A stretch of DNA of 64,000 nucleotides from Salicibibacter cibi (GCF_016495865.1 NZ_CP054706.1:3658001-3722000), one strand, 5' to 3'; numbered from the stretch's first letter, positions 47,368 to 56,511 are shown. The notes: generated from the sequence alone by a model not told the origin. Numbers and translations: made by a program.

Positions 47368-47381
47368 TGTAAGCGTTTTCT
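47368..47381 (+). promoter_or_regulatory. cre (CcpA) site upstream of acetate operon
   Basis: TGTAAGCGTTTTCT matches the cre consensus WTGNAARCGNWWWCA except the last base. It lies about 60 bases before the first gene of the operon. CcpA control of acetate activation is well known in Bacillus. Confidence 0.65.
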
Positions 47382-47439
47382 ATTGATGCCCTTTTCATGT
47401 TGAGTTCGCGACATATATCTATTTAGAAGGAGGGTTTTT

Positions 47440-47775
47440 ATGGATGTCGAAAAGTCATCTGAACATCGTCACGGGATGAATTATGAACGGGTGGATAGAA
47501 GTTCATCGTTCAGGCAATTGATTTCAGAAAAAAAGAAGTTTATTATTCCTTGTTCCATTTTCTTTTTTCTCTTCTATTTTTCTTTGCCAACGCTCGCGTC
47601 TTACACAACTGTTTTAGATGGGGAAGCCATCGGCGTCATCACTTGGGCGTGGGTGCTGGCGTTCGCGCAATTTGTTATGACTTGGACGCTTTGTATTATG
47701 TATACACGCAAAGCTGCACGTTTTGATCAACTCGCCCAAGAAGTGTTGGATGAGGAAGGAGAGCAGCAAAAATGA
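47440..47775 (+). CDS. DUF485 membrane protein (YjcH-like)
   Basis: 111 residues: hydrophilic start, then two membrane helices (FIIPCSIFFFLFYFSLPTLASY and ITWAWVLAFAQFVMTWTLCIMYT) typical of DUF485. Always found with the acetate/solute symporter gene next to it, whose ATG overlaps its stop (ATGA). A helper or regulatory subunit of the symporter is inferred. GAAGGAGG upstream. Confidence 0.88.
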   Translation: MDVEKSSEHRHGMNYERVDRSSSFRQLISEKKKFIIPCSIFFFLFYFSLPTLASYTTVLDGEAIGVITWAWVLAFAQFVMTWTLCIMYTRKAARFDQLAQEVLDEEGEQQK

Positions 47776-49316
47776 ACTTTACCGTTATCACACTATTCCT
47801 TGTTTTTGTAATAACAACACTCGTGATTACCTATTTTGCGGCGAAACGCACGAGTACAGCCAGTGACTTTTACACGGCCGGCGGCGGGCTTACCGGCTGG
47901 CAAAATGGGTTGGCGATCGCCGGAGACTATTTATCCGCAGCTTCTTTTCTCGGGATTGCCGGGGCAATCGCGCTTGATGGATATGATGGTTTTTATTACA
48001 GCATTGGGTACCTTGTCGGATTTCTCGTGGTTCTCTTTATTGTTGCCGAGCCGATGAGAAATATTGGAAAGTATACAATTGCTGACATGGTCACGGCTCG
48101 CTTTGATTTTAAAAAAGTACGCGGAATTGCCGCTTTGAGTACAATTACGATTGTCACGTTTTATATGATTGCCCAGCTTGTCGGTGCCGGAGCATTAATC
48201 CAATTACTATTTGGCATTGATTACTGGTTGGCAGTCATTATCGTCGGAGCTATGATGACGACATACGTGATGTTCGGCGGAATGACCGCTACGAGTTGGG
48301 TACAAATCATTAAAGCCGTTTTGTTAATGTTCGGAATGATTGTTCTCTCCTTTTTAGTTCTCTTTTATTTTAACTTTAATATTGTAGAACTATTTTCATC
48401 AGCGAGAGACGCTTCCCCGCATGGAGATGCTTATTTAAATCCGGGCGTTCAATCGGATCTGCCTTTGGACACGATATCTTTAATGCTCGCGCTTGTATTG
48501 GGGACTGCCGGTTTGCCTCATATTTTACTTAGGTTCTTTACGGTAAAAGATGCAAAAACGGCACGGACTTCAGTAGTTGTAGCCACTTGGATTATCGGCT
48601 TTTTCTATCTCCTTACGGTATTTTTAGGCATGGGCGCTCTGTATTTCGTTGGACACAGCGATATTATTGAGACGAACCCAGCGGGGAATATGGCCGCTCC
48701 AATGCTCGCTGAAGTACTTGGCGGAGACCTTCTCTTCTCATTTATTGCTGCGGTATCTTTTGCGACCATTTTAGCCGTTGTAGCAGGGCTTGTATTATCA
48801 GGGGCGTCAGCTTTTGCCCATGATTTGTATGGCCACATTATTAAAAAAGGACAGGCAACCCAAAGACAACAAGTAATCGCTGCCCGTTCCGCGACTTTTG
48901 GTGTAGCAGTGATGTCGATTATTTTAGCGCTTGCAGCGGAAAATTTAAATGTTGCTTTCCTCGTCGCGTTAGCGTTTGCTGTTGCTGCCAGTACGAACTT
49001 GCCGGTTATTATTTTCACTATTTATTGGAAACGATTTAATACGACCGGAGCGGTCACAGGAATCTTGTCAGGTTTGATTACAGCGCTTCTTCTCGTGATT
49101 GTCAGCCCGAGTGTGCTATCCCCGGAGGGAGACGCAATTTTCGTCGGTACGCCGCTCTTTCCACTTGAAAACCCGGCAATTATATCTGTCCCGGTCGGTT
49201 TCTTAGGTGCGATTATTGGGACCTATCTTGCAAAAACACCATTGGATAAAGAGAAATATCGAGAAGTTAAAATTAAAGCAAATACAGGCTATTCAGACTC
49301 AGACGAACAAGCGTAG
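47772..49316 (+). CDS. actP: Sodium:solute symporter, acetate permease (ActP) type
   Basis: 514-residue SSS-family transporter with about 13 membrane helices. The motifs ASDFYTAGGGLTGWQNGLAI, GDYLSAASFLG and GTAGLPHILLRFFTV are typical of ActP. It should import acetate or similar short carboxylates with sodium. Overlaps DUF485 by four bases and is followed by acsA, so uptake and activation are coupled. Confidence 0.9.
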   Translation: MNFTVITLFLVFVITTLVITYFAAKRTSTASDFYTAGGGLTGWQNGLAIAGDYLSAASFLGIAGAIALDGYDGFYYSIGYLVGFLVVLFIVAEPMRNIGKYTIADMVTARFDFKKVRGIAALSTITIVTFYMIAQLVGAGALIQLLFGIDYWLAVIIVGAMMTTYVMFGGMTATSWVQIIKAVLLMFGMIVLSFLVLFYFNFNIVELFSSARDASPHGDAYLNPGVQSDLPLDTISLMLALVLGTAGLPHILLRFFTVKDAKTARTSVVVATWIIGFFYLLTVFLGMGALYFVGHSDIIETNPAGNMAAPMLAEVLGGDLLFSFIAAVSFATILAVVAGLVLSGASAFAHDLYGHIIKKGQATQRQQVIAARSATFGVAVMSIILALAAENLNVAFLVALAFAVAASTNLPVIIFTIYWKRFNTTGAVTGILSGLITALLLVIVSPSVLSPEGDAIFVGTPLFPLENPAIISVPVGFLGAIIGTYLAKTPLDKEKYREVKIKANTGYSDSDEQA

Positions 49317-49366
49317 ATGCTTCTTTAGTTTCACAAAGCAAAAGGATTTAAAGGAAAGGAAGATAA

Positions 49367-51091
49367 ATGATGGAATTGCAATCACTCCCACCAAAAAGTG
49401 GAGACTTCAATCTTAAAAATTATGAAGAAGCTGCTCAACATTTTGACTGGACAGAAGTCGAAAAAGCCTTTACTTTTCATAGAACCGGGAACGTGAACAT
49501 GGCTTATGAAGCGATCGATCGCTTCGCGGAAAAAGACGGCAAGAAAGATCAAGTTGCCTTATACTATAGCGATGATCAACGCGATGAGGCTTACACGTTT
49601 GCCGAGATGAAGAAAATGTCCGATAAAGCGGCGAATGTTTTTAAAGAAGCCGGGATTGAAAAAGGGGACCGTGTCTTTATTTTCATGCCGCGCTCGCCTG
49701 AATTATATTTTGCCGCACTCGGGGCCATAAAGCTTGGCGCGATTATCGGGCCTTTGTTTGAAGCCTTTATGGAAGGCGCCGTTCGGGACCGTCTGGAAAA
49801 TAGTGAAGCAAAAGCGATTGTAACGACGCCCGATCTCATCGGCCGTGTGCCTGTTTCAGAGCTGCCGGCGTTGGAAAACGTCTTTATCCAAGGCGACGAT
49901 GTCCGGGAAGAAGGAAAAACGCTGGACTTTAAAACACGGATGGAACAGGCTCCCGAAAGCCATGACATCACCTGGGTAGACCGCGAGGACGGACTTATTT
50001 TGCACTACACTTCCGGTTCAACGGGAACGCCAAAAGGAGTCCTCCATGTGCACGCAGCCATGATCCAGCATTACCAAACGGGGAAATGGGTGCTGGATTT
50101 AAAAGAAGACGATGTGTATTGGTGCACAGCTGATCCGGGCTGGGTCACCGGAACGTCTTACGGCATCTTTGCCCCATGGCTTAATGGGGTCACGAATGTC
50201 GTTCGCGGCGGACGATTCAGCCCCGAATCCTGGTACGGAACATTGGAAAAATACAATGTCACCGTGTGGTATAGTGCGCCGACCGCGCTCAGAATGTTGG
50301 CGAGCGCCGGAGATAACATCGTGAAAAATTATGATCTCTCAAGCTTGCGGCATATTCTTAGCGTCGGCGAGCCATTAAATCCTGAAGTCGTCCGTTGGGG
50401 CCATGAAGTGTATGGACTGCGCATTCATGATTCTTGGTGGATGACGGAAACGGGCGCGATTATGATTACGAACTTTCCGTCCTTGACAGTCAAGCCCGGT
50501 TCGATGGGCAAACCTATCCCCGGTGTGGAAGCGGGTATTGTGGATGATCAGGGCAATGAACTGCCTCCGAATCGAATGGGCAACCTTGCCATGCGCACGG
50601 GTTGGCCGTCGATGATGCGGTCCATCTGGAAGAACGAGGAAAAATATAATGGCTATTTTGAATTTCCGGGCTGGTATGTCTCCGGAGATTCCGCCTATAA
50701 AGACAAAGATGGTTACTATTGGTTCCAGGGCCGAGTCGATGATGTGATCCTGACGGCCGGTGAGCGCGTAGGTCCATTTGAGGTAGAAAGCAAACTCGTG
50801 GAACACCCAGCCGTAGGCGAAGCGGGTGTCATCGGCAAACCGGACCCGGTACGTGGTGAAATTATTAAAGCCTTCGTCGCGTTGAGGGACGGCTATGAAG
50901 AAACAGATGAACTAAAAGAAGATATCCGTGTCTTCGTGAAAAATGGCTTGGCTGCACACGCGGCGCCACGAGAAATGGATATCAGAGACACATTGCCGAA
51001 AACCCGAAGCGGCAAAATCATGCGCCGTGTTCTTAAGGCTTGGGAACTTGACTTGCCAACCGGCGACTTATCTACGATGGACGATGATTAA
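49367..51091 (+). CDS. acsA: Acetyl-CoA synthetase
   Basis: 574-residue AMP-forming ligase turning acetate and CoA to acetyl-CoA. Adenylate motifs HYTSGSTGTPKGVLH and SWWMTETGA, and the acylatable lysine in TRSGKIMRR (site of AcuA control in Bacillus) are present. The sequence GPLFEAFMEGAV and size fit AcsA of Bacillus. Two adjacent ATGs (49367, 49370) follow AAAGGAAG. Last gene of the operon, ended by a strong terminator. Confidence 0.93.
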   Translation: MMELQSLPPKSGDFNLKNYEEAAQHFDWTEVEKAFTFHRTGNVNMAYEAIDRFAEKDGKKDQVALYYSDDQRDEAYTFAEMKKMSDKAANVFKEAGIEKGDRVFIFMPRSPELYFAALGAIKLGAIIGPLFEAFMEGAVRDRLENSEAKAIVTTPDLIGRVPVSELPALENVFIQGDDVREEGKTLDFKTRMEQAPESHDITWVDREDGLILHYTSGSTGTPKGVLHVHAAMIQHYQTGKWVLDLKEDDVYWCTADPGWVTGTSYGIFAPWLNGVTNVVRGGRFSPESWYGTLEKYNVTVWYSAPTALRMLASAGDNIVKNYDLSSLRHILSVGEPLNPEVVRWGHEVYGLRIHDSWWMTETGAIMITNFPSLTVKPGSMGKPIPGVEAGIVDDQGNELPPNRMGNLAMRTGWPSMMRSIWKNEEKYNGYFEFPGWYVSGDSAYKDKDGYYWFQGRVDDVILTAGERVGPFEVESKLVEHPAVGEAGVIGKPDPVRGEIIKAFVALRDGYEETDELKEDIRVFVKNGLAAHAAPREMDIRDTLPKTRSGKIMRRVLKAWELDLPTGDLSTMDDD

Positions 51092-51108
51092 TACAAAGTA
51101 AAGCTTAA

Positions 51109-51143
51109 CCCGCAGCAATGGATCGCATTGCTGCGGGTTTTTT
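51109..51143 (+). terminator. acsA terminator
   Basis: CCCGCAGCAATG / CATTGCTGCGGG stem, five-base loop, then TTTTTT. Confidence 0.95.
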
Positions 51144-51147
51144 ATTG

Positions 51148-51208
51148 AAGCAGGAGCAACAGCCTTCTAAGCTGTAGGCCGCAGGTTCGAATCCTGCCTG
51201 GGACGCCA
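51148..51208 (+). tRNA. 3' fragment of tRNA-Arg(UCU), attachment-site-like scar
   Basis: ACAGC-CTTCTAA-GCTGT forms an anticodon arm with TCT as anticodon, AGGCC a variable loop, GCAGG-TTCGAAT-CCTGC a T-arm, and CTGGGACG-CCA the 3' acceptor strand with encoded CCA. The matching 5' acceptor strand (expected GTCCCAG) and D-arm are absent: directly upstream is the acsA terminator. The gene is therefore a partial copy, as left at one end of elements that integrate into tRNA 3' ends. Confidence 0.75.
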
Positions 51209-51537
51209 TGCTTAAACAATACGCTAGCGTGAGGTGAATCAATAATCGAAACAATGTGCCCGATGACATTGTCCATATAATTCTCCATTAAATAGTGCGT
51301 TCTTCTTCTCGTTTCAATTGCTAGATAGTCTACTGCCCTCTCTTGCTGAAACTGCTTCATCGGGCATATCGTCAAAATTTTGCTCTTTCCTTTCAATCCA
51401 CTCTATTTGTTATCATGAAATTGAAGAAAGGCAAAATAACGGAATTTCATCGGCTGATTCTGTTATCGAAATTCCTACTACGATACCATTGAATAAGAAG
51501 GGGGCACCCCCTCTTTTGTATGGAAATTAGTGTATTA
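51209..51537. other. Non-coding stretch after the tRNA fragment
   Basis: AT-rich, no convincing gene. GCCCGATGA (51252-) and TCATCGGGC (51358-) form an inverted repeat around 100 bases, and AGGGGGCACCCCCT near 51500 with TTTTG may terminate transcripts. A minus-strand frame here translates the tRNA and is spurious. Confidence 0.4.
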
Positions 51538-51849
51538 TCATAATAAATTTTCCCACGGAGTCCAAAAAAGTATGATAAATAAAACACACAGACAAAGGTA
51601 TAAAATAGCCCTTCTACTTTTTTTCATTGTAATCATTTTTATTCCTTTGATAACGAGGACTAGAGGTAAGAGAAGGTAAAAAGCATATACACTTATTATT
51701 TCAATGTTGTTAGATCCTTCAGGGATATTTGTATTAAAAAAAGAAGCAAACGAATATACAGTCAATACTATCCATATGAGAATCCATACTCCTACTTCCG
51801 GGATAAAAAAAGCGCTTCGTTTTTTTGAAGTAGGCGTTGTTTCGTTCAC
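51538..51849 (-). CDS. Small membrane protein, three helices
   Basis: 103 residues, GTG start with AGAGGTG upstream. Hydrophilic N-terminus (NETTPTSKKRS), then helices near GVWILIWIVLTVYSFASF, VYAFYLLLPLVLVIKGI and AILYLCLCVLFIILFW. AT-rich. Unknown function; lies between the tRNA scar and the TnpB remnant. Confidence 0.6.
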   Translation of the reverse strand: MNETTPTSKKRSAFFIPEVGVWILIWIVLTVYSFASFFNTNIPEGSNNIEIISVYAFYLLLPLVLVIKGIKMITMKKSRRAILYLCLCVLFIILFWTPWENLL

Positions 51850-51915
51850 TTAAAACACCTCTTTCATAGAAAACGTCATCATAATGTTTTTACATTTTAA
51901 CGGATGGGAGATAAT

Positions 51916-52739
51916 CAAGTCTTCCACAAAAACGTATTTATACGTTTTCGAAAGATGATAGCTTCGCTTATGGAGAAAATCACGCCGTTGGTTCGCCACT
52001 TTTAGGTGCAGCTGCTGTACGTTTTGAAGCTGTTTCCTCCAGTTATTTGAACCTTTCTTCATGCGGAAAAGTTTCTTTTGCGATCGTTTCAATTTCTTTT
52101 CTGCCTTCAACAGGAACCTCGGATTTTCGATTTTGGTTCCATCCGATAGCACGACAAATGTATGAAAACCAACATCAACGCCTGTTGATTGAACAGGGAA
52201 TCAACCGTTTCGTTTACGTGTCTTTCGACACTGAAGATCGCAAACCAACGATAACCCTGCCGTTTGATCGTAACCTGTTTCACCTTTCCTTCCAATGGGC
52301 GATGAAAGTTGACATACACGGCTCCGAGCTTTGAGATTAGAAGACGATTGTTCTCGTCTAACGAAGCAGCATAACGAACGTCGTGTACGTTGACATTACC
52401 GGTTTTCTTGTTTTTTATCTTTCGTTTTTCAACCCCAAATTGTGGTAACGTGCACGCCCTTCGAAAAAGGTCTTATACGCTTTTTCTAGGCGGAAAAAAT
52501 ACCTCCTGCAAAGGTTCCGACGGCATTGTTTTAAGAAGGGCAAATGTTCGTTTATCCTTTGATTGCTGTCTTTGCAATTCATGTCGGGATAGGCCGGCCT
52601 TATTCTTTTGGTAAAAACGCTGTTTGTCTAAAAGGGCGGAATTCTACTGTTGACGACAAATAGACAACCAATGATCCATCTTTTGCATCTGATCTTCGTT
52701 TGGAAACATTTCGTATTTATAATTCATGTTTACCTGCAT
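51916..52739 (-). pseudogene. TnpB (IS200/IS605 family) remnant
   Basis: Starts MQVNMNYKYEMFPNEDQMQK after GGGAGGTGAC but meets a stop within 25 codons; further fragments in other frames read QRFYQKNKAGLSRHE, NVNVHDVRYAASLDENNRLL, GKVKQVTIKRQGYRWFAIFS, then SDGTKIENPRFLLKAEKKL and LSKTYKYVFVEDL. These are the N-terminal, RuvC-I-like and middle parts of TnpB. After VEDL homology ends, so RuvC-III and the zinc finger are lost. No tnpA accompanies it. Inactive. Confidence 0.75.
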
Positions 52740-52898
52740 TTGTTGTCACCTCCCAAACCTTTGATTCCCTTTCATTATACCAAATGTAAGTTCTTGACCG
52801 AGCTTTTTTTCCTATTTTTCTAATAAAAATAAAAAAAACCGACAGTAAGCCTATATGAATAGGTGAACCATCAGCTTTTTATGAATTCCGTTCCTGAA

Positions 52899-53243
52899 TT
52901 ATTTTAAAACAACTTTATTTTTCACCTTTTTATTGACATACTCGTTTACTTCCTCGGGAACAGTACGTTCTAAATAAATACTTCTAGCGATCACTCGCAA
53001 CATTTTTGCAACATCATTTTTTCGATGATTACCGTGTGAAGGAAAGTAACCATCTACTGTCTTTTTTACTTTAACAGGGTTTAAGAACGGAGTTACTTTT
53101 CTCACCGTTAAAGCAACATCTAACGCCATTTTTGCTGTCTGTTGGCGATAAACTGTCTCACCATTTCGATGATATTCAAGTTCTTTTTTTAACTTATATA
53201 TAAATTCATCAAATGGTAAATCCTTTTTAAAAGGTTCAGGCAT
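52899..53243 (-). CDS. Hypothetical basic protein, 114 aa
   Basis: AT-rich gene with AAGGAG nine bases upstream of ATG 53243. Mostly helical, basic, soluble: LPFDEFIYKLKKELEYHRNG ... VNEYVNKKVKNKVVLK. Not recognised. Lies in the island-like stretch. Confidence 0.5.
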   Translation of the reverse strand: MPEPFKKDLPFDEFIYKLKKELEYHRNGETVYRQQTAKMALDVALTVRKVTPFLNPVKVKKTVDGYFPSHGNHRKNDVAKMLRVIARSIYLERTVPEEVNEYVNKKVKNKVVLK

Positions 53244-53485
53244 TCAGAACAACTCCTTTTGTTCAGTTTAACCTCATTTCCATTATTATATGCCTTTTTC
53301 TTCAAAAATGCGATCTAACTGATGAATGTTCAAATCGGGATTAGATGGATTTAAAAGATATAACTTATATTCCTTTATCATTTTTAACAGCTTTTCCTTG
53401 TCACAACTGTTGATCCTCCTTTAATAGCTCCAACATTAAGAAATTCTTCTCTTATTTCACCAATGTGGAGTTATGTCAATAATAC
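53244..53485. other. Degraded coding remnants next to the IS3-type element
   Basis: On the minus strand a 31-codon frame (53381-53286, MIKEYKLYLLNPSNPD...) could extend upstream as DKEKLLK but lacks a start in frame, while AAAGGAGG at 53415 region points at a GTG in another frame, suggesting a one-base damage. A further frame runs into the IS end (GEIREEFLNVGAIKGG). Probably a gene cut by the insertion. Confidence 0.35.
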
Positions 53486-53548
53486 GAGCACAAAAATTGG
53501 TGCCTTTTCAGTCTTCAAGTTTCAAGCGACTCTTCTCCAAATCCGCCG

Positions 53549-53724
53549 CCTTTGACAGCTGTTTCGGTTCGTGGTGTGCATCTGATGGCGGCTGGAAGAA
53601 AAAACTCATGTTAGCATCAGCCGCATGCTTAGGATACCACGAACCGATCGATTCACACGATCCTGCGGCCGGGGGCCCCGATCCCCAACCGTCGGATCGC
53701 GGAATCGGGCACAGCTGTCAAAGG
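53549..53724. other. Nested inverted-repeat (multi-stem) element downstream of orfB
   Basis: Outer stem CCTTTGACAGCTGT (53549-53562) / ACAGCTGTCAAAGG (53711-53724), 14 of 14. Inside, CGGTTCGTGGT (53565-53575) / ACCACGAACCG (53636-53646), 11 of 11, enclosing GCGGCTG (53588-53594) / CAGCCGC (53618-53624) with GCAT/ATGC beyond a bulge; and a second branch CCGATCC / GGATCG (53678-53699). The layout is that of a folded three-way-junction RNA or a cruciform DNA. Confidence 0.7.
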
Positions 53725-53777
53725 TAAAGTTCACGGCTCCCAGCAATAACGATCATGCTTGTTTTCCGCGTTTTTCG

Positions 53778-54623
53778 TTACGCCGTCGTATCGCCTCCTT
53801 GAGCTTGTCTATACTGCCGTTCGAATTGGTTAGGCGACACATAGCCAATGGTGGAATGCGTGCGTTCTTCGTTGTAAAAGCAGGCAATATACTCCCAAAC
53901 GCTCATCTTAGCCTCCTCCCGTGTATCGTAGGTTTCATGCGCAAGCAGATCTTTTTCGATGGTTGCATGAAAAGACTCGATGCACGCATTGTCATAACAA
54001 TCGCCTTTCCGGCTCATACTTGTGCGCATGCCGTGTTCCCGGAGAATGGCCTGGTAGTCATGGGACGCATATTGGCTCCCCCGGTCCGAATGATGGATGA
54101 GTCCCTCTTGCGGCGGTTGAAGGCGCATAGCCCGATGTAGGGCAGTCGTAGCCAGTTCTTTCGTGAGACGGTGACTGATATTCCAGCCAATGACCTTTCG
54201 AGAAAATAAGTCCATCACTGATGCTAGATAAAGCCAGCCTTCCCGGGTCCAGATATAGGTGATATCCGCCACCCAAGTCTCGCCGGGCTGCTCCGTATGA
54301 AAATCTCGTTTAAGCAGGTTGGGATAAATCGGTTGATGATGATTGGAATCCGTTGTCTTTTTCCCTTTCTTACTGGCGCTCTTTGGACGAAGCCCATATT
54401 CTCGCATATAAGTCGAGACCGTTTTCTGTGTGACCGTTAAGCCTTGTTTATACAGTTCCATCGTTATCCGCGGACTCCCATACGTTTTTCGGGATTGAAC
54501 GAAGATTTCTTTTATGGCTTCGACGATGGATGCCTTCCGCTGTTTTTGCGAGCATTGCGCACGGTTACGCCATTCATAATAGCCGCCTCTGGAAACACCT
54601 AAAACCTTGCACATCTTCGCCAC
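53778..54623 (-). CDS. IS3-family transposase orfB (DDE integrase)
   Basis: 281 residues in the open frame, longer when joined to orfA. HTH_21 region (KMCKVLGVSRGGYYEWRNR), DDE catalytic core with WVADITYIWTREGWLYLASVMDLFSRKVIGW, HHSDRGSQYAS and NACIESFHATIEKDLL. Appears intact. Normally made only as an OrfAB fusion through frameshifting. Confidence 0.92.
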   Translation of the reverse strand: MAKMCKVLGVSRGGYYEWRNRAQCSQKQRKASIVEAIKEIFVQSRKTYGSPRITMELYKQGLTVTQKTVSTYMREYGLRPKSASKKGKKTTDSNHHQPIYPNLLKRDFHTEQPGETWVADITYIWTREGWLYLASVMDLFSRKVIGWNISHRLTKELATTALHRAMRLQPPQEGLIHHSDRGSQYASHDYQAILREHGMRTSMSRKGDCYDNACIESFHATIEKDLLAHETYDTREEAKMSVWEYIACFYNEERTHSTIGYVSPNQFERQYRQAQGGDTTA

Positions 54624-54661
54624 ACGAAACTCGTGTCGGTGTTCCTCGATGAAGGCATAGA

Positions 54662-54955
54662 TTACGCCTGGTTTTTGGCGAAGAAGGCCGCCGCCTTTTT
54701 TAGAATCGCCACTTCTTCTTCCAATTCCTCAATTCGTTTCATATCCCTTTGATGCTGCTCTTCCGCTGGCGTGAGATAACCGTTTCCGAAAAGGGCGTCT
54801 CCCTTGTCCTCCCGATAATTTCTCACCCAATTTTCCAGCGTGCTATCGGAGATCCCATGCTCTCTCGCGACATCCGCTCGCTTTTTCCCCTCCTGAACGA
54901 TGAGTTTCACCGCATACCGCTTAAATTCTATATCATGATGTTGCACTATCGGCAC
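54662..54955 (-). CDS. IS3-family transposase orfA
   Basis: 97 residues: helix-turn-helix (VAREHGISDSTLENWVRNY) and a leucine-zipper-like end (RIEELEEEVAILKKAAAF). An A6G slippery run (minus strand, 54701-54695) lies near its end; slipping by -1 there reads KKGGGLLRQKPGVIYAFIEE and enters orfB without a stop. Confidence 0.92.
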   Translation of the reverse strand: MPIVQHHDIEFKRYAVKLIVQEGKKRADVAREHGISDSTLENWVRNYREDKGDALFGNGYLTPAEEQHQRDMKRIEELEEEVAILKKAAAFFAKNQA

Positions 54956-55122
54956 ACTCCTTTAGATCCATTGTAACAACGCACCAATTTTGTGTGTCCA
55001 ACTTTTATTCTACCTCCAAATGACTCTTTCGAATATCTTTGGATCAACGTTCAATTCATCGACCACAGCTTGGTAATCAAAAAACCTTATATTTTAAGCC
55101 AAATTGATCACCCACATCGCCT

Positions 55123-56490
55123 TCAACCCATCAACACCGAAAACCCATAAGCGACCAAAATAATAAATGTGAGAAACACTAGCGCGAAAGGGATGTTTCG
55201 CTTAATGATCGTGTACGGACTTACTCTTAATTGCATTGCAAGGATGGTCGGCGTAACATTGAGCGGTCCGATCATGATCGTGCAAAGGCCTGCGCCAATC
55301 AACAAAACGCTGACCCCATATGGATATGCCGCGACGACATCACCGAGAAATGGCGTGATGAGCGCGATAGAAATCAATGGATGGAAACCGATCAGGGCAA
55401 GGCCGAAAATAATAAAGCCGATAATCGAGTAAAAAAGCAAAACGGTATAATTTTCATATACATGTTGGAGCATCGTTTGCAGCTGGTCAAACACACCGGT
55501 ATACGGAAAAATCTCCACAAAAAAACCGGCAGATAAAAACAAGAAAAACAGACCGTGCATTTGCTGAGCATTCCCTTTCACCCGGGAAAAAGCCAACGTA
55601 CGGAATCGCTTCCCCCTTTTCAAAAATAACGCCCATCCGAACGTAAAAGGCACGATTAAAATTGTAACGGTAAATAAAAAGGTTTGTCCGCCGAAACTGT
55701 TAAACAGAAGCACGAGCAAAATAAATACCGTGATCGCGAGTGCCATTTGCCTAAGTTTTTTCGCTAACTGCTTTTGCCCAACCCCCTCCCCTGCTTCCAG
55801 CGCTTCAATGTGAACACCTTTGTAGCGCTTGCTATGCAAATACCAATCAACACTCATGAACAGCATGCTAATCACAAGCAATGTTGGCAGCAACGTCAAA
55901 TAGCTTTGCCCGGTAATGTCAATGCTCGCGGCAACGAGTATCTCCGTTGGACTCCACAGCAACACGAATGCATAAGCCCGCAGCAAACTGTGGGAAAAAA
56001 ACTGCTGAATTTTTTCTTTACCTAGCGATTTAATCTTTTGATTCACTGCTGACACGACAACCGGTATCGTTGCCACGTTCAAAAATAAGGTAAGCATATA
56101 GGTGACAAGCGACGTCCGCTTGTAAAGAGTCGTGGCCGTCGGCCGCGGGCCATTGCTGATCATGTTCCCGAGCGCCTGATCATAGTGGCCAATAGACACC
56201 ACCACGCTCATACAAGGCAATAGAAACAGCAAAGATAGCAACCCAGCCAACGATCCAAACAACGACAAAAAAGGCTCATCAATCGGAGCAACAGTACTAT
56301 AAGAAATAACCGCGAGCACCAAGAAAGAAAGGCCCACCCATCGATACAGCGGACCTGCCTTGTTTATCGTTAATAAAATAATCGCAATTGAACTGATGCC
56401 AATTACATAATCCAAAAACTCCAATGCAACGACTTCACTCAATAAGTAACTGATCACTAAGATAAAAAATAAATAAAATATCGAAAACAC
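55123..56490 (-). CDS. Polytopic membrane protein, ion-transporter-like
   Basis: 455 residues with roughly eleven to twelve membrane helices. The N-half ends in a conserved-looking SHSLLRAYAFVLLWSPTEILV loop and the C-half has GFHPLISIALITPFLG and GLCTIMIGPLNVTPTILAMQL, repeating helix-break motifs reminiscent of the ArsB/NhaD ion transporter superfamily. GTG start with a weak site. Substrate unknown; alone between an IS and aroD. Confidence 0.65.
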   Translation of the reverse strand: MFSIFYLFFILVISYLLSEVVALEFLDYVIGISSIAIILLTINKAGPLYRWVGLSFLVLAVISYSTVAPIDEPFLSLFGSLAGLLSLLFLLPCMSVVVSIGHYDQALGNMISNGPRPTATTLYKRTSLVTYMLTLFLNVATIPVVVSAVNQKIKSLGKEKIQQFFSHSLLRAYAFVLLWSPTEILVAASIDITGQSYLTLLPTLLVISMLFMSVDWYLHSKRYKGVHIEALEAGEGVGQKQLAKKLRQMALAITVFILLVLLFNSFGGQTFLFTVTILIVPFTFGWALFLKRGKRFRTLAFSRVKGNAQQMHGLFFLFLSAGFFVEIFPYTGVFDQLQTMLQHVYENYTVLLFYSIIGFIIFGLALIGFHPLISIALITPFLGDVVAAYPYGVSVLLIGAGLCTIMIGPLNVTPTILAMQLRVSPYTIIKRNIPFALVFLTFIILVAYGFSVLMG

Positions 56491-56511
56491 CTACTTTATT
56501 AGAGGTGAGAT

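Larger units (their letters stand above)
53486..55000 (-). mobile_element. IS3-family insertion sequence
   Basis: About 1.5 kb. Ends are set by related termini: GCACAAAAATTGGTGCC at the left and, inverted, GACACACAAAATTGGTGCG at the right. It contains orfA, orfB joined by a -1 frameshift signal, and 290 bases of structured non-coding DNA between orfB and the left end. Target duplication not identified; end positions are within a few bases. Confidence 0.75.

Noticed and set aside
51142-51396. 84-codon minus-strand frame ending RIRTCGLQLRR
   Set aside because: Its C-terminal part is the translation of the antisense strand of the tRNA-Arg fragment, a common false gene call; no ribosome site.
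51916-52739. Possible active TnpB guide-RNA nuclease
   Set aside because: Multiple stops and frame changes and loss of the RuvC-III/zinc-finger end show it is dead.
53625-54140. 171-codon plus-strand frame across the IS3 left part
   Set aside because: Runs through the structured non-coding element and antisense to orfB; no ribosome site.
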